Assembly: GCA_002762915.1 (NCBI GenBank) | Contig: PCYF01000029.1 | Coordinates: 1-39,941, forward strand | From: Candidatus Woesearchaeota archaeon CG10_big_fil_rev_8_21_14_0_10_32_9 | Lineage (GTDB): Archaea > Nanobdellota > Nanobdellia > Woesearchaeales > 21-14-0-10-32-9 | DNA length: 39,941 nucleotides | Reading direction: 5' to 3' | Shown here: positions 1 through 7,952 of the stretch, in pieces | Numbering within the stretch: the first letter of the stretch is position 1 | How the letters are laid out: every line of letters begins with the position of its first letter | Position numbers and translations under genes: made by a program | Notes under the pieces: model-generated | Told to the model about the DNA's origin: nothing | Databases searched by the model: none | What the model saw: the letters and a program-made list of their open reading frames with translations, nothing else

Positions 1-1
1 T

Positions 2-646
2 GAGCAAGAGTATTTTGGTTGTCCTACTTGTGCAAATGCAAATGAAGATCCTGATAAAGACAGATATACAAATGCAGAAGAATGTAAAAGCGGAACTGAT
101 CCTCTTGATAAAAATAGCGTCCCTACTTTCGAAAAATTAAATATGGTTGCAATAATTTTATTAGCATTAGGCGGACTCTTATTTTTAGGAGGAATTGGAA
201 TTTTGATCTACTCTTACTTGAAAGATAAAGATTTTTCTCAAGTATTTTCTGGAAGTAATAGTTCATCAAAAGAATCTAAAGATTTGGAAGATTTTGCAAT
301 AGATGAAACTATGCCTAGACCAGAATCGATAGTAAATATACGAAAAAATCTAACTCCAGAAGAATTACAAATTAGAGAACAGAAAATGCAATCATCATCC
401 AAATCCAAGAAAATAGATAGAAAAAAATTATTTGAAGAGTTTGGTAACTCAACATCTTATAAATCTCCTGTGAAAGAAGCTCCAAGAGAAGTTAAAATAC
501 AAAAAGAAGCTACAAAAGAAAAACCAGATCCTATCATAAAAAAAGAATATGTTGAAGTAAACGCCGTCGGCAAAAATAAACCTGAAGAAGATATATTCAA
601 AAAATTAGCAAAGGTAAATAAAGCCAAATCTAAGTCTAAAAAGTAA
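2..646 (+). CDS. TSP3-repeat membrane protein, 3' part (5' end outside the window)
   Basis: The reading frame is open from base 2, upstream of the first ATG at 143, so this is the C-terminal part of a longer protein. The first residues have an acidic repeat of the form DPDKDRYTNAEE...GTDPLD, the pattern of thrombospondin type 3 / EF-hand-like calcium-binding repeats that often sit on exported stalks. A single membrane helix follows (about residues 50-73 of the visible part), then a hydrophilic, lysine- and serine-rich tail of about 140 residues ending in a K/S-rich stretch, which I infer to be cytoplasmic. It is therefore likely a surface protein held by a C-terminal anchor, with its main domain lying before the window. 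No enzyme motif is visible. The ATG at 143 would remove the repeat and is unlikely to be the true start. Confidence 0.8.
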   Translation, partial: EQEYFGCPTCANANEDPDKDRYTNAEECKSGTDPLDKNSVPTFEKLNMVAIILLALGGLLFLGGIGILIYSYLKDKDFSQVFSGSNSSSKESKDLEDFAIDETMPRPESIVNIRKNLTPEELQIREQKMQSSSKSKKIDRKKLFEEFGNSTSYKSPVKEAPREVKIQKEATKEKPDPIIKKEYVEVNAVGKNKPEEDIFKKLAKVNKAKSKSKK

Positions 647-747
647 ACTTACAAAATAATATATATTATAAATTATGTGTGACTATATTACAAAAATTAA
701 CTATCTATGATGCATAAATTCGATAGATGAACTAACAAGATGATAAA

Positions 748-1221
748 ATGAAAAAAGCACAAACTCAACAAGTATTCATATACATAATGGTAATTTTAGT
801 TGTTGGAGCAATATTATTATTGGGCTACAAATCTATAAACGATATAATGAACAAGTCTTGCGCTGTGGATGAAGCAACATTCAAAAATGATTTTAGTCAA
901 TTATTAGAAAGAAATTCTGGCTATGGCGATATATATAGAACTCCGTTGGGAGTGCCTTGTGATGTTGACGCAATATGTTTTGTGAATAAAACAGTTACAA
1001 ATCCGGAAACAAAAATTACAAATCCTTTAATACTACAGTCATATCAAGCAGGAGCAAAAGACAACGTTTTTGTAGTAAAAGGGACAACAATAAAACCCTT
1101 ATTGACTAAAGATAATTTGGAAGTAAAAGATCAATTCTTTTGTGTAAATAATACTGCGGGTAAATTTAGCATAGTCTTAGAAGGAATTGGAAAAGGAATA
1201 GTTCAAGTAAGTAAATCTTGA
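748..1221 (+). CDS. pilin-like single-pass exported protein, first gene of the cluster
   Basis: 157 residues: a short basic leader (MKKAQTQQ), one membrane helix at about residues 9-27, then an extracytoplasmic domain with cysteines near residues 38, 71, 77 and 131 that could form two disulfides. The layout (short basic N-terminus, hydrophobic helix, outside domain) is that of archaeal prepilins/pseudopilins. Its leader has KKAQ rather than the KKG seen in most neighbours. A TATA-like element lies near 668-676, leaving a leader of about 50 bases. The next gene follows after 47 bases on the same strand, which suggests cotranscription. I recognise no family beyond the pilin-like layout. Confidence 0.85.
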   Translation: MKKAQTQQVFIYIMVILVVGAILLLGYKSINDIMNKSCAVDEATFKNDFSQLLERNSGYGDIYRTPLGVPCDVDAICFVNKTVTNPETKITNPLILQSYQAGAKDNVFVVKGTTIKPLLTKDNLEVKDQFFCVNNTAGKFSIVLEGIGKGIVQVSKS

Positions 1222-1268
1222 ATTGAATTTATAAAAAGATAATAAGATAACAATTATAGGCAAAAAAG

Positions 1269-2321
1269 ATGCGCCCAAAAAAACAAGATAACAAAGGTCA
1301 ACTCCAAATAAGTTTCAATTGGATATTTGTCCTCATTGTGGGCGCAATAATATTATTATTCTTTATAACTTCTTTAACAAAAGAAACTGACTCTTCTAAA
1401 ACTCAACTTGCGCAAAAAGCGAGTGCAAGATTAGACGCAGTTTTCGCAGTAATACAACAAAATCCAGATTCAGTACAAATTCACGACGCACCAAATTATG
1501 AACTAGATTTTTACTGCACCGAAGAAGGACATTACTACGCTCTTAAAGACAGTTCAACAAAAAACTACCTAGAAAACGAACACATCTTCGCACCAGAAAC
1601 GATAGGCAAAGCAAAATTAGTAAGTTGGACGAAAACTTTTTCAGCACCATTTCCAGTATCTTCCATACTATATCTTTCTGATGAAAAAAATCAGTATGTT
1701 TTCATAACTGCAGATCCAAAAATTGAAAAACTCTATGAAGATTTTCCAGATAAATTTTCCAAAAAAAATGTAACGTCCAGCCAGGACATAATTGATGAAG
1801 GGTTTAGAAAATATATTATAATAACTGATGCATTGCCTGTAGCATCAAACATAAACAATGAAGTTAGAAAAAAAACTCAAGCAATAATAGTTGTATCTAG
1901 TGAGACTGCTTCTGATGTGTATGGATATGGAAACTTAAAATATTATGAGGAAGGATCATCTACATCAATAAATAAACCATATGTAGGTCAAGAACTTTTA
2001 TTTGCAGGAATCGTTTCCGGAAATTCAGAATTATATTCGTGCGGACTAAGTAAAGTTCTGGAAAAGACAAAAATAGTTGCGCAAACTAACTTACTAAGAA
2101 CACAAGCATTGAAAGACCAATACGATTTAACATACACCGGAAGATGTTCAACGTTCTACGGTTTAGTGACCCAAGGATATATTCAAAATCTCACAGAATC
2201 AGCAAGCAACTTTGAGACTTCAGATACAACTAAGAACTACAAGAAATTTTACGATTCAATGACTGATTTACAAAGAGTAAACGAAAATATATTGAGAAGT
2301 GATTGTACATTATTATACTGA
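1269..2321 (+). CDS. pilin-like single-pass exported protein with large external domain
   Basis: 350 residues. The leader is basic with an NKGQ motif directly before the hydrophobic helix (about residues 16-37), as expected for processing by an archaeal prepilin peptidase. The external part of about 310 residues is mixed alpha/beta with four cysteines (near residues 78, 255, 291 and 344), which fits a secreted, disulfide-bonded domain. I see no enzymatic motif. It lies between two similar pilin-like genes on the same strand with gaps of 47 and 29 bases. ATG at 1269 is the only reasonable start just before the basic leader. Confidence 0.85.
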   Translation: MRPKKQDNKGQLQISFNWIFVLIVGAIILLFFITSLTKETDSSKTQLAQKASARLDAVFAVIQQNPDSVQIHDAPNYELDFYCTEEGHYYALKDSSTKNYLENEHIFAPETIGKAKLVSWTKTFSAPFPVSSILYLSDEKNQYVFITADPKIEKLYEDFPDKFSKKNVTSSQDIIDEGFRKYIIITDALPVASNINNEVRKKTQAIIVVSSETASDVYGYGNLKYYEEGSSTSINKPYVGQELLFAGIVSGNSELYSCGLSKVLEKTKIVAQTNLLRTQALKDQYDLTYTGRCSTFYGLVTQGYIQNLTESASNFETSDTTKNYKKFYDSMTDLQRVNENILRSDCTLLY

Positions 2322-2350
2322 ATCAGATTAAATAATATTTGAATAAATAA

Positions 2351-2863
2351 TTGAGATTGATTAAATTGAATATAAGTAAAAAAGGACAAATACAAAGCGG
2401 AGAAACCGTAACAGTAGTTATAATTCTAATAATTTTAATAGTGCTCGGAATAGTTTACGCAGCGAATTCAAAGATAGCGGGATTACAAAAAGACAACGAA
2501 AAACAAAAAGAAATAGATGGAATGAAAATCGCAGTACTTGCTGCAGGAATGGACGAATTAAAATGCTCAGTATATTCTGCTAAAGTAAGTACTTGTCTAG
2601 ATTTGTACAGACTTTCCGCATTCAGTGAAACTGTGAGTCAGAATTTATATTCCTCAAAAGAATATTATTTCAACACATTTAGAAACTCGAAGATAGAAGT
2701 AAACATAATAGTAAACGATACGTATGTAGAGAACATAGTGTTATACGACTTTAATAATTCTGAAAATAAATCCTCTTCTCCAATATTTTTCCCATTAACA
2801 GTATCGGATCCAGTTTCAAAGATAAATTATTTTTCAATAATGGAAGTAAGAACATACAACTAA
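2351..2863 (+). CDS. pilin-like single-pass exported protein
   Basis: 170 residues if read from the TTG at 2351; there is no ATG before the KKGQ motif, so a TTG start is required (2351, 2357 and 2366 are all possible). Leader with SKKGQIQSGE, a hydrophobic helix at about residues 22-37, then an external domain with a cysteine pair (near residues 76 and 86) and several N-x-S/T sites near the C-terminus. The KKGQ motif before the helix is the class III/prepilin-type signature. It lies 29 bases after the previous gene and 17 before the next. Function unknown beyond a likely minor pilin or pilus-associated subunit. Confidence 0.8.
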   Translation: MRLIKLNISKKGQIQSGETVTVVIILIILIVLGIVYAANSKIAGLQKDNEKQKEIDGMKIAVLAAGMDELKCSVYSAKVSTCLDLYRLSAFSETVSQNLYSSKEYYFNTFRNSKIEVNIIVNDTYVENIVLYDFNNSENKSSSPIFFPLTVSDPVSKINYFSIMEVRTYN

Positions 2864-2880
2864 AATAACTAAAAACAAAA

Positions 2881-3378
2881 ATGAACGAAAAACAAATAAG
2901 AAAAAAAGGACAAATAGAAATAATGGGATTGCTTGTAATAGTAATACTCATAAGTTTAGTTATTTTCTTTTCTCTTTCATTTAACTTAAAAAATTCTGTA
3001 AATGAAGCACCAGTAAAACAAGATTTCAAAGATGCACAAACCACAGGAAATTTCGGAACTACTCTTTTGGAAACAACAACAAATTGTTCAAGATCTATCA
3101 GAGACCTTTTGAGCGACTGTGCATTTACACAAGAAGTAAATTGTGCAGGCCAAACTTCTTGCCAGCTTGCAAATAATTCAATAAACCGAATTTTAGAAGA
3201 GACGCTAGATAAGTGGAACTACAACTATACCTTACAAATCTCAAGTGATTCTGAACTTGTAACAGATTTTAACAAAACTGGCTGTGACCCTGCTAAAACT
3301 AAAAGTGTAACTACAGATATAACTCCCTTTGGAACAACCTTTAGTTCAATGAAATTGACTCTAAAAATCTGTAGATAA
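2881..3378 (+). CDS. pilin-like single-pass exported protein, cysteine-bearing
   Basis: 165 residues: leader ending RKKGQIEIMG, helix at about residues 17-35, then an external domain rich in Asn, Thr and Cys (six or seven cysteines between residues 63 and 164), so several disulfides are likely. KKGQ before the helix matches the prepilin-peptidase type motif. It is the last gene of the first run, since a TATA box and a fresh ribosome-binding site precede the next gene. No known domain recognised. Confidence 0.85.
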   Translation: MNEKQIRKKGQIEIMGLLVIVILISLVIFFSLSFNLKNSVNEAPVKQDFKDAQTTGNFGTTLLETTTNCSRSIRDLLSDCAFTQEVNCAGQTSCQLANNSINRILEETLDKWNYNYTLQISSDSELVTDFNKTGCDPAKTKSVTTDITPFGTTFSSMKLTLKICR

Positions 3379-3399
3379 ATCCTTAAATTCTTAGAAAGA

Positions 3400-3407
3400 T
3401 TTATATA
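3400..3407 (+). promoter_or_regulatory. TATA box for the small cysteine pilin genes
   Basis: The sequence TTTATATA lies about 45 bases before the ATG at 3452. A start about 25 bases downstream would leave a short leader that contains the AGAGGTG site. Placement fits an archaeal promoter inside the cluster. Confidence 0.5.
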
Positions 3408-3438
3408 GGCCTTTCGATGATATAAGAAAATACTCTTA

Positions 3439-3445
3439 AGAGGTG
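3439..3445 (+). promoter_or_regulatory. Shine-Dalgarno site deciding the 3452 start
   Basis: AGAGGTG, complementary to the CACCUC of the archaeal 16S 3' end, sits 6 bases before ATG 3452. It overlaps a GTG at 3443 that would otherwise extend the frame by three codons; the site makes 3452 the better start. The same AGAGGTG precedes the genes at 3731, 24347 and 35827. Confidence 0.6.
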
Positions 3446-3451
3446 TTACTG

Positions 3452-3712
3452 ATGAAAAAAGGAGAATTAAGCGTTAACATAATAATCGTGGCCGCAATAG
3501 CACTTATTATACTAGTTATTTTAGCAGTATTATTATTTAAAACAGGAAATGACCTGAGATTGGGAACTTCTTGTCAAGGATTACAAGGAATTTGTCAACC
3601 ACAAGAACTAGGATGCTCAGATTTAAATGATCCTGATGGCGGAATAACTTATATACAACACATGACTGCAAAATGTACATCAAATTCAGATGTTTGTTGT
3701 ATTAAACAATAA
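3452..3712 (+). CDS. small pilin-like protein with C...C...CC pattern (paralogue 1)
   Basis: 86 residues: MKKGELSVN leader, a membrane helix at about residues 10-29, then an external domain of about 55 residues with cysteines spaced C-x6-C-x7-C, a later C, and a terminal CC pair. This pattern recurs in the next two genes and resembles small knotted disulfide domains (inference). The start is set by AGAGGTG 6 bases upstream. The first codons are nearly identical at DNA level to those of the gene at 3731, with a shared run of about 24 bases, which indicates a tandem duplication. It may be a major or minor pilin subunit; no function is known from sequence. Confidence 0.85.
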   Translation: MKKGELSVNIIIVAAIALIILVILAVLLFKTGNDLRLGTSCQGLQGICQPQELGCSDLNDPDGGITYIQHMTAKCTSNSDVCCIKQ

Positions 3713-3730
3713 ATTTAGAGGTGTAAACTC

Positions 3731-3982
3731 ATGAAGAAAGGAGAATTAAGCGTTAACATACTGATTGTAGCGGCTTTAGCCCTTTTAATTTTAATAATAC
3801 TTGTAGTGTTATTAGGAAAGAGCACAAAGAACCTAGATACAGGACTTGATTGTGTACAAAAAGGCGGAAAATGTGTTCCAAGTTTGACTTGTCCAGTAGG
3901 ACAAAATATTCCTGAAGGGGTATGTGCACAAAGCTCATCTGCAACATACGAGTGTTGTAAACTTCTAGCAACAGGAGAATAA
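3731..3982 (+). CDS. small pilin-like protein with C...C...CC pattern (paralogue 2)
   Basis: 83 residues, a tandem duplicate of the gene at 3452: same MKKGELSVN leader, same helix, and an external domain with the same cysteine order (C, GGKC, C, C, then ECC near the end). AGAGGTG lies 7 bases before the ATG. It ends 3 bases before the ATG of the third paralogue, so the three are almost surely translated from one message. The external halves have diverged strongly except for glycine and cysteine positions, as expected if only the disulfide scaffold is under constraint. Confidence 0.85.
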   Translation: MKKGELSVNILIVAALALLILIILVVLLGKSTKNLDTGLDCVQKGGKCVPSLTCPVGQNIPEGVCAQSSSATYECCKLLATGE

Positions 3983-3985
3983 ATA

Positions 3986-4738
3986 ATGAATAGAAGGGGA
4001 ATGGGTTGGGAAACAATACTTTCTATAACTATTTTAATTGCAATTATAGTAATAACATTCGGAATTCTTACGAATACTTATGCTGGTTGGAAACTAGTAA
4101 AAGACGACTGTAAAGGCACTTGTAGAATCTCTACTACTTGTGAAGTCGGAGAAACAAAAATGAGCGAAACTTGTTACAAGGCCGGAAAAAAACAGGATGG
4201 AATTTGCTGTTTATCTTTGGACGATCTTCAGAACAAGAATTCTTCAAATTCTACAAACTCTGCATCTAATAGTAATTCTAACGGCAATTCAAATAGCAAC
4301 TCTAATGGCAACTCAAATGGTGCCTCTAATTCTGGAGGAACAACTACGACTGGTCAAGGAACTCCAATTATAGAAATTAGAAAAGGTCAAGATGATGTAA
4401 CCAAAATACTTGGAGGAACAACTCAAACTTTAACAGCGGGTCAAACATACAATTACAGAGTATGGGCAGCTCAACAAGATCATCTGTATTGCACAATAAA
4501 AATGCTAAATTCTTCAAATTCTGAATTAACTCAAGTACAAGGAATGAGTCTTCAAATGATAGATGCACCATGTTCAGATGCTGCAAATTCAAATTCTAAA
4601 CAACAACAAATAGCTTTAACTCCTCAATTTATTTCTGGAGATCAAAACGTCTACAAAATGACTGTTGTTGTTCATAACTTGACTGGCGGAACTGTCGCTT
4701 CAACATCAGTTAACTTCCTGGTGCAACAAACCTCTTAA
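3986..4738 (+). CDS. pilin-like protein: cysteine domain, Asn/Ser linker and C-terminal beta domain
   Basis: 250 residues. Leader MNRRGMG, helix at about residues 11-29, then the same cysteine pattern as the two preceding small proteins (residues about 36-75, ending in CCLSL). A low-complexity Asn/Ser/Gly linker follows (about residues 83-117), and then a domain of about 125 residues that looks like an all-beta Ig-like fold (inference from alternating hydrophobics, for example the TLTAGQTYNYRVWA stretch). It looks like the small cysteine pilin with a displayed head added by way of a flexible linker. No catalytic motif seen. Confidence 0.85.
   Translation: MNRRGMGWETILSITILIAIIVITFGILTNTYAGWKLVKDDCKGTCRISTTCEVGETKMSETCYKAGKKQDGICCLSLDDLQNKNSSNSTNSASNSNSNGNSNSNSNGNSNGASNSGGTTTTGQGTPIIEIRKGQDDVTKILGGTTQTLTAGQTYNYRVWAAQQDHLYCTIKMLNSSNSELTQVQGMSLQMIDAPCSDAANSNSKQQQIALTPQFISGDQNVYKMTVVVHNLTGGTVASTSVNFLVQQTS
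4238..4333 (+). repeat. low-complexity Asn/Ser-encoding tract
   Basis: Degenerate repeats of AAT/AAC and TCT/TCA/AGC codons encode an Asn/Ser/Gly-rich linker inside the gene at 3986. Short near-repeats such as GGCAACTCAAATGG make length change by slippage plausible. Confidence 0.8.
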
Positions 4739-4798
4739 ATTTCTTGAAATTGTATCCTGCTCTAATAAACCCAAGTTATTCTCAGAAGTTTACAAAAC

Positions 4799-4807
4799 TT
4801 TTATATA
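4799..4807 (+). promoter_or_regulatory. TATA box before the microprotein/TPM genes
   Basis: TTTTATATA lies about 35 bases before the ATG at 4839, in the 100-base gap after the gene at 3986. A start near 4828 would leave a leader of about 10 bases that includes GAGG. Confidence 0.5.
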
Positions 4808-4838
4808 CTCGTGAAGACAAGAGGAACATAGAGGACAA

Positions 4839-4937
4839 ATGAGCATATCTTTAAAAGTACTGTCGGGATTGATCATAGCAGGAATTCTGATAACTTTACT
4901 TGTGCTAATAACTCTTAAGATGGTGGGAAATGTCTAA
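4839..4937 (+). CDS. 32-residue membrane microprotein
   Basis: An ATG frame of 32 codons: a short N-terminus (MSISLKVL), one hydrophobic helix that fills most of the protein, and an end at KMVGNV. Three points support it: a TATA box at the right distance, a GAGGACAAATG start context, and an 8-base overlap with the start of the TPM gene at 4930, which suggests translational coupling. The start context GAGGACAAA is repeated before the other microprotein at 6445. It lacks the KKG motif of its neighbours. It could be a small structural or regulatory membrane peptide of the same apparatus; homologues would be hard to find by ordinary searches. Confidence 0.65.
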   Translation: MSISLKVLSGLIIAGILITLLVLITLKMVGNV

Positions 4938-6378
4938 ATCTATTAATAAAAAAGGGGAATCAGCGTCTGCACCTGAAGTTCCTGTGGAATTACTACTTTG
5001 GATTGCAGGATTTCTAATAATCTTATCTGTAATATATATAATAATAAACTCAGGCTCTACCGCGGCTCAAGAATCAGTGTGTAGAGATAGTGTAATAATA
5101 AAAGGAAAAGCAAATCTGGTAATAAATAACATAGAAGTCTTTTCTAAAGCCACGCCTCTGATTTGCGAACCAATAGATAAAGGAAATCTTGATTCAGACA
5201 GAGAAACAATAAAAAGACAAATAGCTGACATGGCTGCTCAATGTTGGTGGATGTATGCTGAAGGAGGAATAACTGATCTTTTTGACAGTACTCAAAATCA
5301 AAAAGGATGCGGGGTATGTTATTTTTTCTCAATAAGAGATAATTTGGATGAAGGTCAAAAAAATAAAACATTCTTTCAAGAACCTGCGCGAAGTCCAAAG
5401 TTTATTTCTTCTCAAGAACTATACAACTACATGATGGGAAATAATTACAATGCAAAACTATTGTCAGGGGGAGGAACCATAAATTATGTAGGAGATATTT
5501 ATGAATTTGAACATGAAATTGTTTTGCCTCCATCTGTTCAAGAAGTAAGATTAAGTCAAATTCAATATATTTCTGGAGACTACTTAGAAGATTTTTCAGG
5601 AGTAATATCTCAAGAAACAAAAAACAAAGTAAGAGAAATAGGAAATCATTTACTGGAGAAAGATGCAGGAAGTCTTCTTGTTCTAGTTGCGGACAAATTT
5701 GATTCGCTTGACAAATCGAGAGCAAGAAGATTCATAGAAAACATAGGCCTTAACACGGAAAAAGACAAATATGATGCGCTTCTTGTTTTAATAGATTTAG
5801 ATTCAAGCAAAATACGAATACAAATGGGTGCGGACTTAGAAAAATATGTTAATGAATACGACCTAAGTAATATGATGAGCCAAGCATTTGCAGGAGAAAT
5901 AGTTTCAAATGAAGATCTAAATAATAGAATAGTAGAATTACTTAAAAAAATAGAGGATAAATTGGCTGGTGAATATGATTATTTAGCACATCTAGGTATT
6001 GACAGCAGATCATACTATGCATACATTTCAAATAGAGGAACAACTTTTTCAATTGTTGATCACATAGTTTCAGAGAAAAAATATGTTGTTGCATATATGA
6101 GTAGTAGCAGTCAAACAACTTGGTTAGACGGTATATTAGCAAATCCCGGATCAACTGCGGCGGCCACAGGAGTTGCAGCATTAAGTGCTGCAATAATTTA
6201 TTTTACGGGCGGAACAACGACAAAGTTTGTTCTAGCTGCGGATGTAATTGCATTTGGAAGTTCAGAAACTCTGGGAGATGGTTTAAATGCAATATTAGGA
6301 AATGTTAAAACAGATAGACCAAATTATATACTAGTAACAAGAGCATCAGAAGTATCAAGTAACTGCAAAGTTGATTAG
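4930..6378 (+). CDS. TPM-domain membrane protein with prepilin-like leader
   Basis: 482 residues. Leader NKKGESASAP, helix at about 20-39, then a CWWMYAEGG...GCGVCYFF region (about 105-133) with clustered Cys and Trp. Residues about 218-345 match the TPM fold: a LLVLVADKFDSL strand, then a YDALLVLIDLDSSKIRIQMG stretch (strand, then the basic hairpin), then an acidic helical end. A second hydrophobic stretch lies at about 405-445. TPM domains are known from photosystem II repair (TLP18.3) and from membrane-anchored bacterial proteins; some have phosphatase activity, others act as assembly factors. Here the domain would sit outside the cell. The gene overlaps the 32-codon gene by 8 bases. Most likely an assembly or quality-control factor for the exported proteins encoded around it (inference). 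Confidence 0.85.
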   Translation: MSKSINKKGESASAPEVPVELLLWIAGFLIILSVIYIIINSGSTAAQESVCRDSVIIKGKANLVINNIEVFSKATPLICEPIDKGNLDSDRETIKRQIADMAAQCWWMYAEGGITDLFDSTQNQKGCGVCYFFSIRDNLDEGQKNKTFFQEPARSPKFISSQELYNYMMGNNYNAKLLSGGGTINYVGDIYEFEHEIVLPPSVQEVRLSQIQYISGDYLEDFSGVISQETKNKVREIGNHLLEKDAGSLLVLVADKFDSLDKSRARRFIENIGLNTEKDKYDALLVLIDLDSSKIRIQMGADLEKYVNEYDLSNMMSQAFAGEIVSNEDLNNRIVELLKKIEDKLAGEYDYLAHLGIDSRSYYAYISNRGTTFSIVDHIVSEKKYVVAYMSSSSQTTWLDGILANPGSTAAATGVAALSAAIIYFTGGTTTKFVLAADVIAFGSSETLGDGLNAILGNVKTDRPNYILVTRASEVSSNCKVD

Positions 6379-6444
6379 TTAACGACTCGCTGCGCATTTA
6401 AATTAAATTAAATAAAAAATAAAAGAAATGAATGAGGACAAAAA

Positions 6445-6567
6445 ATGGACGTACCAATGCTTGCAATTTGGATAATAATTATAGCAATAGTTTTGGTAAT
6501 AATGTTTGGATTCATATTTCCAAACATTGTGAAAGAAATGACAGGATACCTAGGCGTATTATTTTGA
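6445..6567 (+). CDS. 40-residue membrane microprotein
   Basis: An ATG frame of 40 codons (MDVPMLAIW..., ending LGVLF): one membrane helix at about residues 5-25 and a short tail with NIVKEM. It starts after GAGGACAAAAA, nearly the same context as the microprotein at 4839, and its stop lies 2 bases before the ATG of the next gene, so coupling is likely. A frame covering the same bases in another phase has an early start at 6432 but gives a polar, Asn-rich sequence with no helix, so this frame is the better reading. Role unknown; a small membrane component of the same system is the natural guess. Confidence 0.65.
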   Translation: MDVPMLAIWIIIIAIVLVIMFGFIFPNIVKEMTGYLGVLF

Positions 6568-6569
6568 AA

Positions 6570-7475
6570 ATGAACAAAAAAGGAATATTCGGTTTAGTCT
6601 TAAGTGTAGTTGGAGCACTATTAGTTTTTTTTCTAATATATGCTGCATTTTTACGACCTGAAATATATACTGATATGTGGGATTCAATATCTAACACATT
6701 CTCTCTACCCGAACAAGATCCATATCCTTGGGAAATAAACATAAATGCACAACGAGCACAAGCTATGGAATCATTTCAAGATATTGTAAAACAATTCAAC
6801 AGAACTGCGGAAAATCGCGCAGCATATGTTCCAGAAGATATACCTATTAGTGATACGAAAGGAAATTGTTTCGGAGGCTTTTCAGCTCTGCCCACATCAT
6901 TTTTTGATAATAAATTTTCAATAAGAATAAGAAAAGAGTCTACTGGGATGTCTTTACAACTAATGGAAACAAGAGAACTTGCTGATCAAGATCCAACAAA
7001 AAATAAAGTTGTAACAAGATTGCCTGCGAGCTCAAAGTATTACATCTCAAATTATTCTCCGTGCGTAATATATGATGCGAGTGCAGAAATATTACTAGAC
7101 CGGGCAGTAGTCAATTCAGATCTAGAAGGAATAATAGATAAATTTGGATTTCAACAAAATGTTGAAGGAATAAATCTTTATGAACCTGACAAAATAACCT
7201 TTTTTCTCAAACCAGACGGAACTCAAGATTACACAGTTGATTTCAAACCCGGAGAAGATAGATACACTTATTATATTTTCAAAGTACTTGATGATCATGG
7301 AAACTCATTATGTTTAATTCCAACAAGTGATAATTCTGTCTGTAATGTTGAAAACAAAGCAATAACTGAAGGATGCCTTGATAAAGAATCATCTAATGGA
7401 AATTTGTACAGTGCATTAACCGGAGATTTAAAAGGAGCAATATGTAGAGGGTACTCCTCTGCAGATTTGATATGA
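6570..7475 (+). CDS. pilin-like single-pass exported protein
   Basis: 301 residues from ATG 6570; the frame is open back to 6432, but the region before 6570 encodes the microprotein in another frame, and the MNKKGIFG leader starts exactly here. Helix at about residues 6-26, then an external domain with paired cysteines (near residues 100, 168, 253, 261, 272 and 294). It lies 2 bases after the previous stop. Neighbouring genes with the same MNKKG leader suggest a shared export and processing route. No enzymatic motif recognised. Confidence 0.85.
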   Translation: MNKKGIFGLVLSVVGALLVFFLIYAAFLRPEIYTDMWDSISNTFSLPEQDPYPWEININAQRAQAMESFQDIVKQFNRTAENRAAYVPEDIPISDTKGNCFGGFSALPTSFFDNKFSIRIRKESTGMSLQLMETRELADQDPTKNKVVTRLPASSKYYISNYSPCVIYDASAEILLDRAVVNSDLEGIIDKFGFQQNVEGINLYEPDKITFFLKPDGTQDYTVDFKPGEDRYTYYIFKVLDDHGNSLCLIPTSDNSVCNVENKAITEGCLDKESSNGNLYSALTGDLKGAICRGYSSADLI

Positions 7476-7543
7476 TCGAAAAGTATATGTGTATTTGTGA
7501 AAAAATAAAAATATGAAAATATGAAACTAATAAAGGTGATAAA

Positions 7544-7927
7544 ATGAATAAAAAAGGCGGAATGTGGAACATAGTGATTGGCGCATTTGCGGCGGTGCTT
7601 ATAATAATAATATATTTTACAATTGTGGGAAAAACAGACACAAACACAATAACTGATGCAAGTAACTCAATAACTGTAAATTCTGATGGAGATGAATTCA
7701 ACAACATGATAGATCCATGTCCGTGCGGTTCTCCTCCAAATCAAAATAATAAAAAAATATCTGTAGATGGTTACTTGTATTGCCAATCAGGATTTAGCGA
7801 AGAACAATGCAATAAAATAATAACTGAACAGAAGTTTGCAGGATTTGAAGTAAAAGAATATCGTGGAGAAAAATTATGCATTTACAAAAAGACGTCCGAA
7901 ATGAATAGTAAATGTCCTACAGTTTAA
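7544..7927 (+). CDS. pilin-like exported protein with a TSP3-like acidic motif
   Basis: 127 residues. MNKKGGMWN leader, helix at about residues 9-27, then a short acidic NSDGDEFNNMIDPCPCGSPP stretch at about residues 46-65, which looks like one thrombospondin type 3 calcium-binding repeat. The rest has several cysteines (near 75, 83, 107 and 124). AAGGTGA stands just upstream of the ATG, consistent with ribosome binding. It is followed after 25 bases by the next pilin-like gene. Calcium-bound structural subunit is an inference only. Confidence 0.85.
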   Translation: MNKKGGMWNIVIGAFAAVLIIIIYFTIVGKTDTNTITDASNSITVNSDGDEFNNMIDPCPCGSPPNQNNKKISVDGYLYCQSGFSEEQCNKIITEQKFAGFEVKEYRGEKLCIYKKTSEMNSKCPTV

Positions 7928-7952
7928 GTGTCAAGAAATTTAGAGAATTACT

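Noticed and set aside
703-728. Inverted repeat ATCTAT...ATAGAT before the first pilin-like gene
   Set aside because: Only six pairs with a 14-base loop in very AT-rich sequence; expected by chance.
6432-6569. Extending the pilin-like gene at 6570 upstream to 6432 in the same frame
   Set aside because: The extension is polar and Asn-rich, puts the MNKKG leader inside the protein, and overlaps a better frame (6445-6567) that encodes a clean membrane helix.
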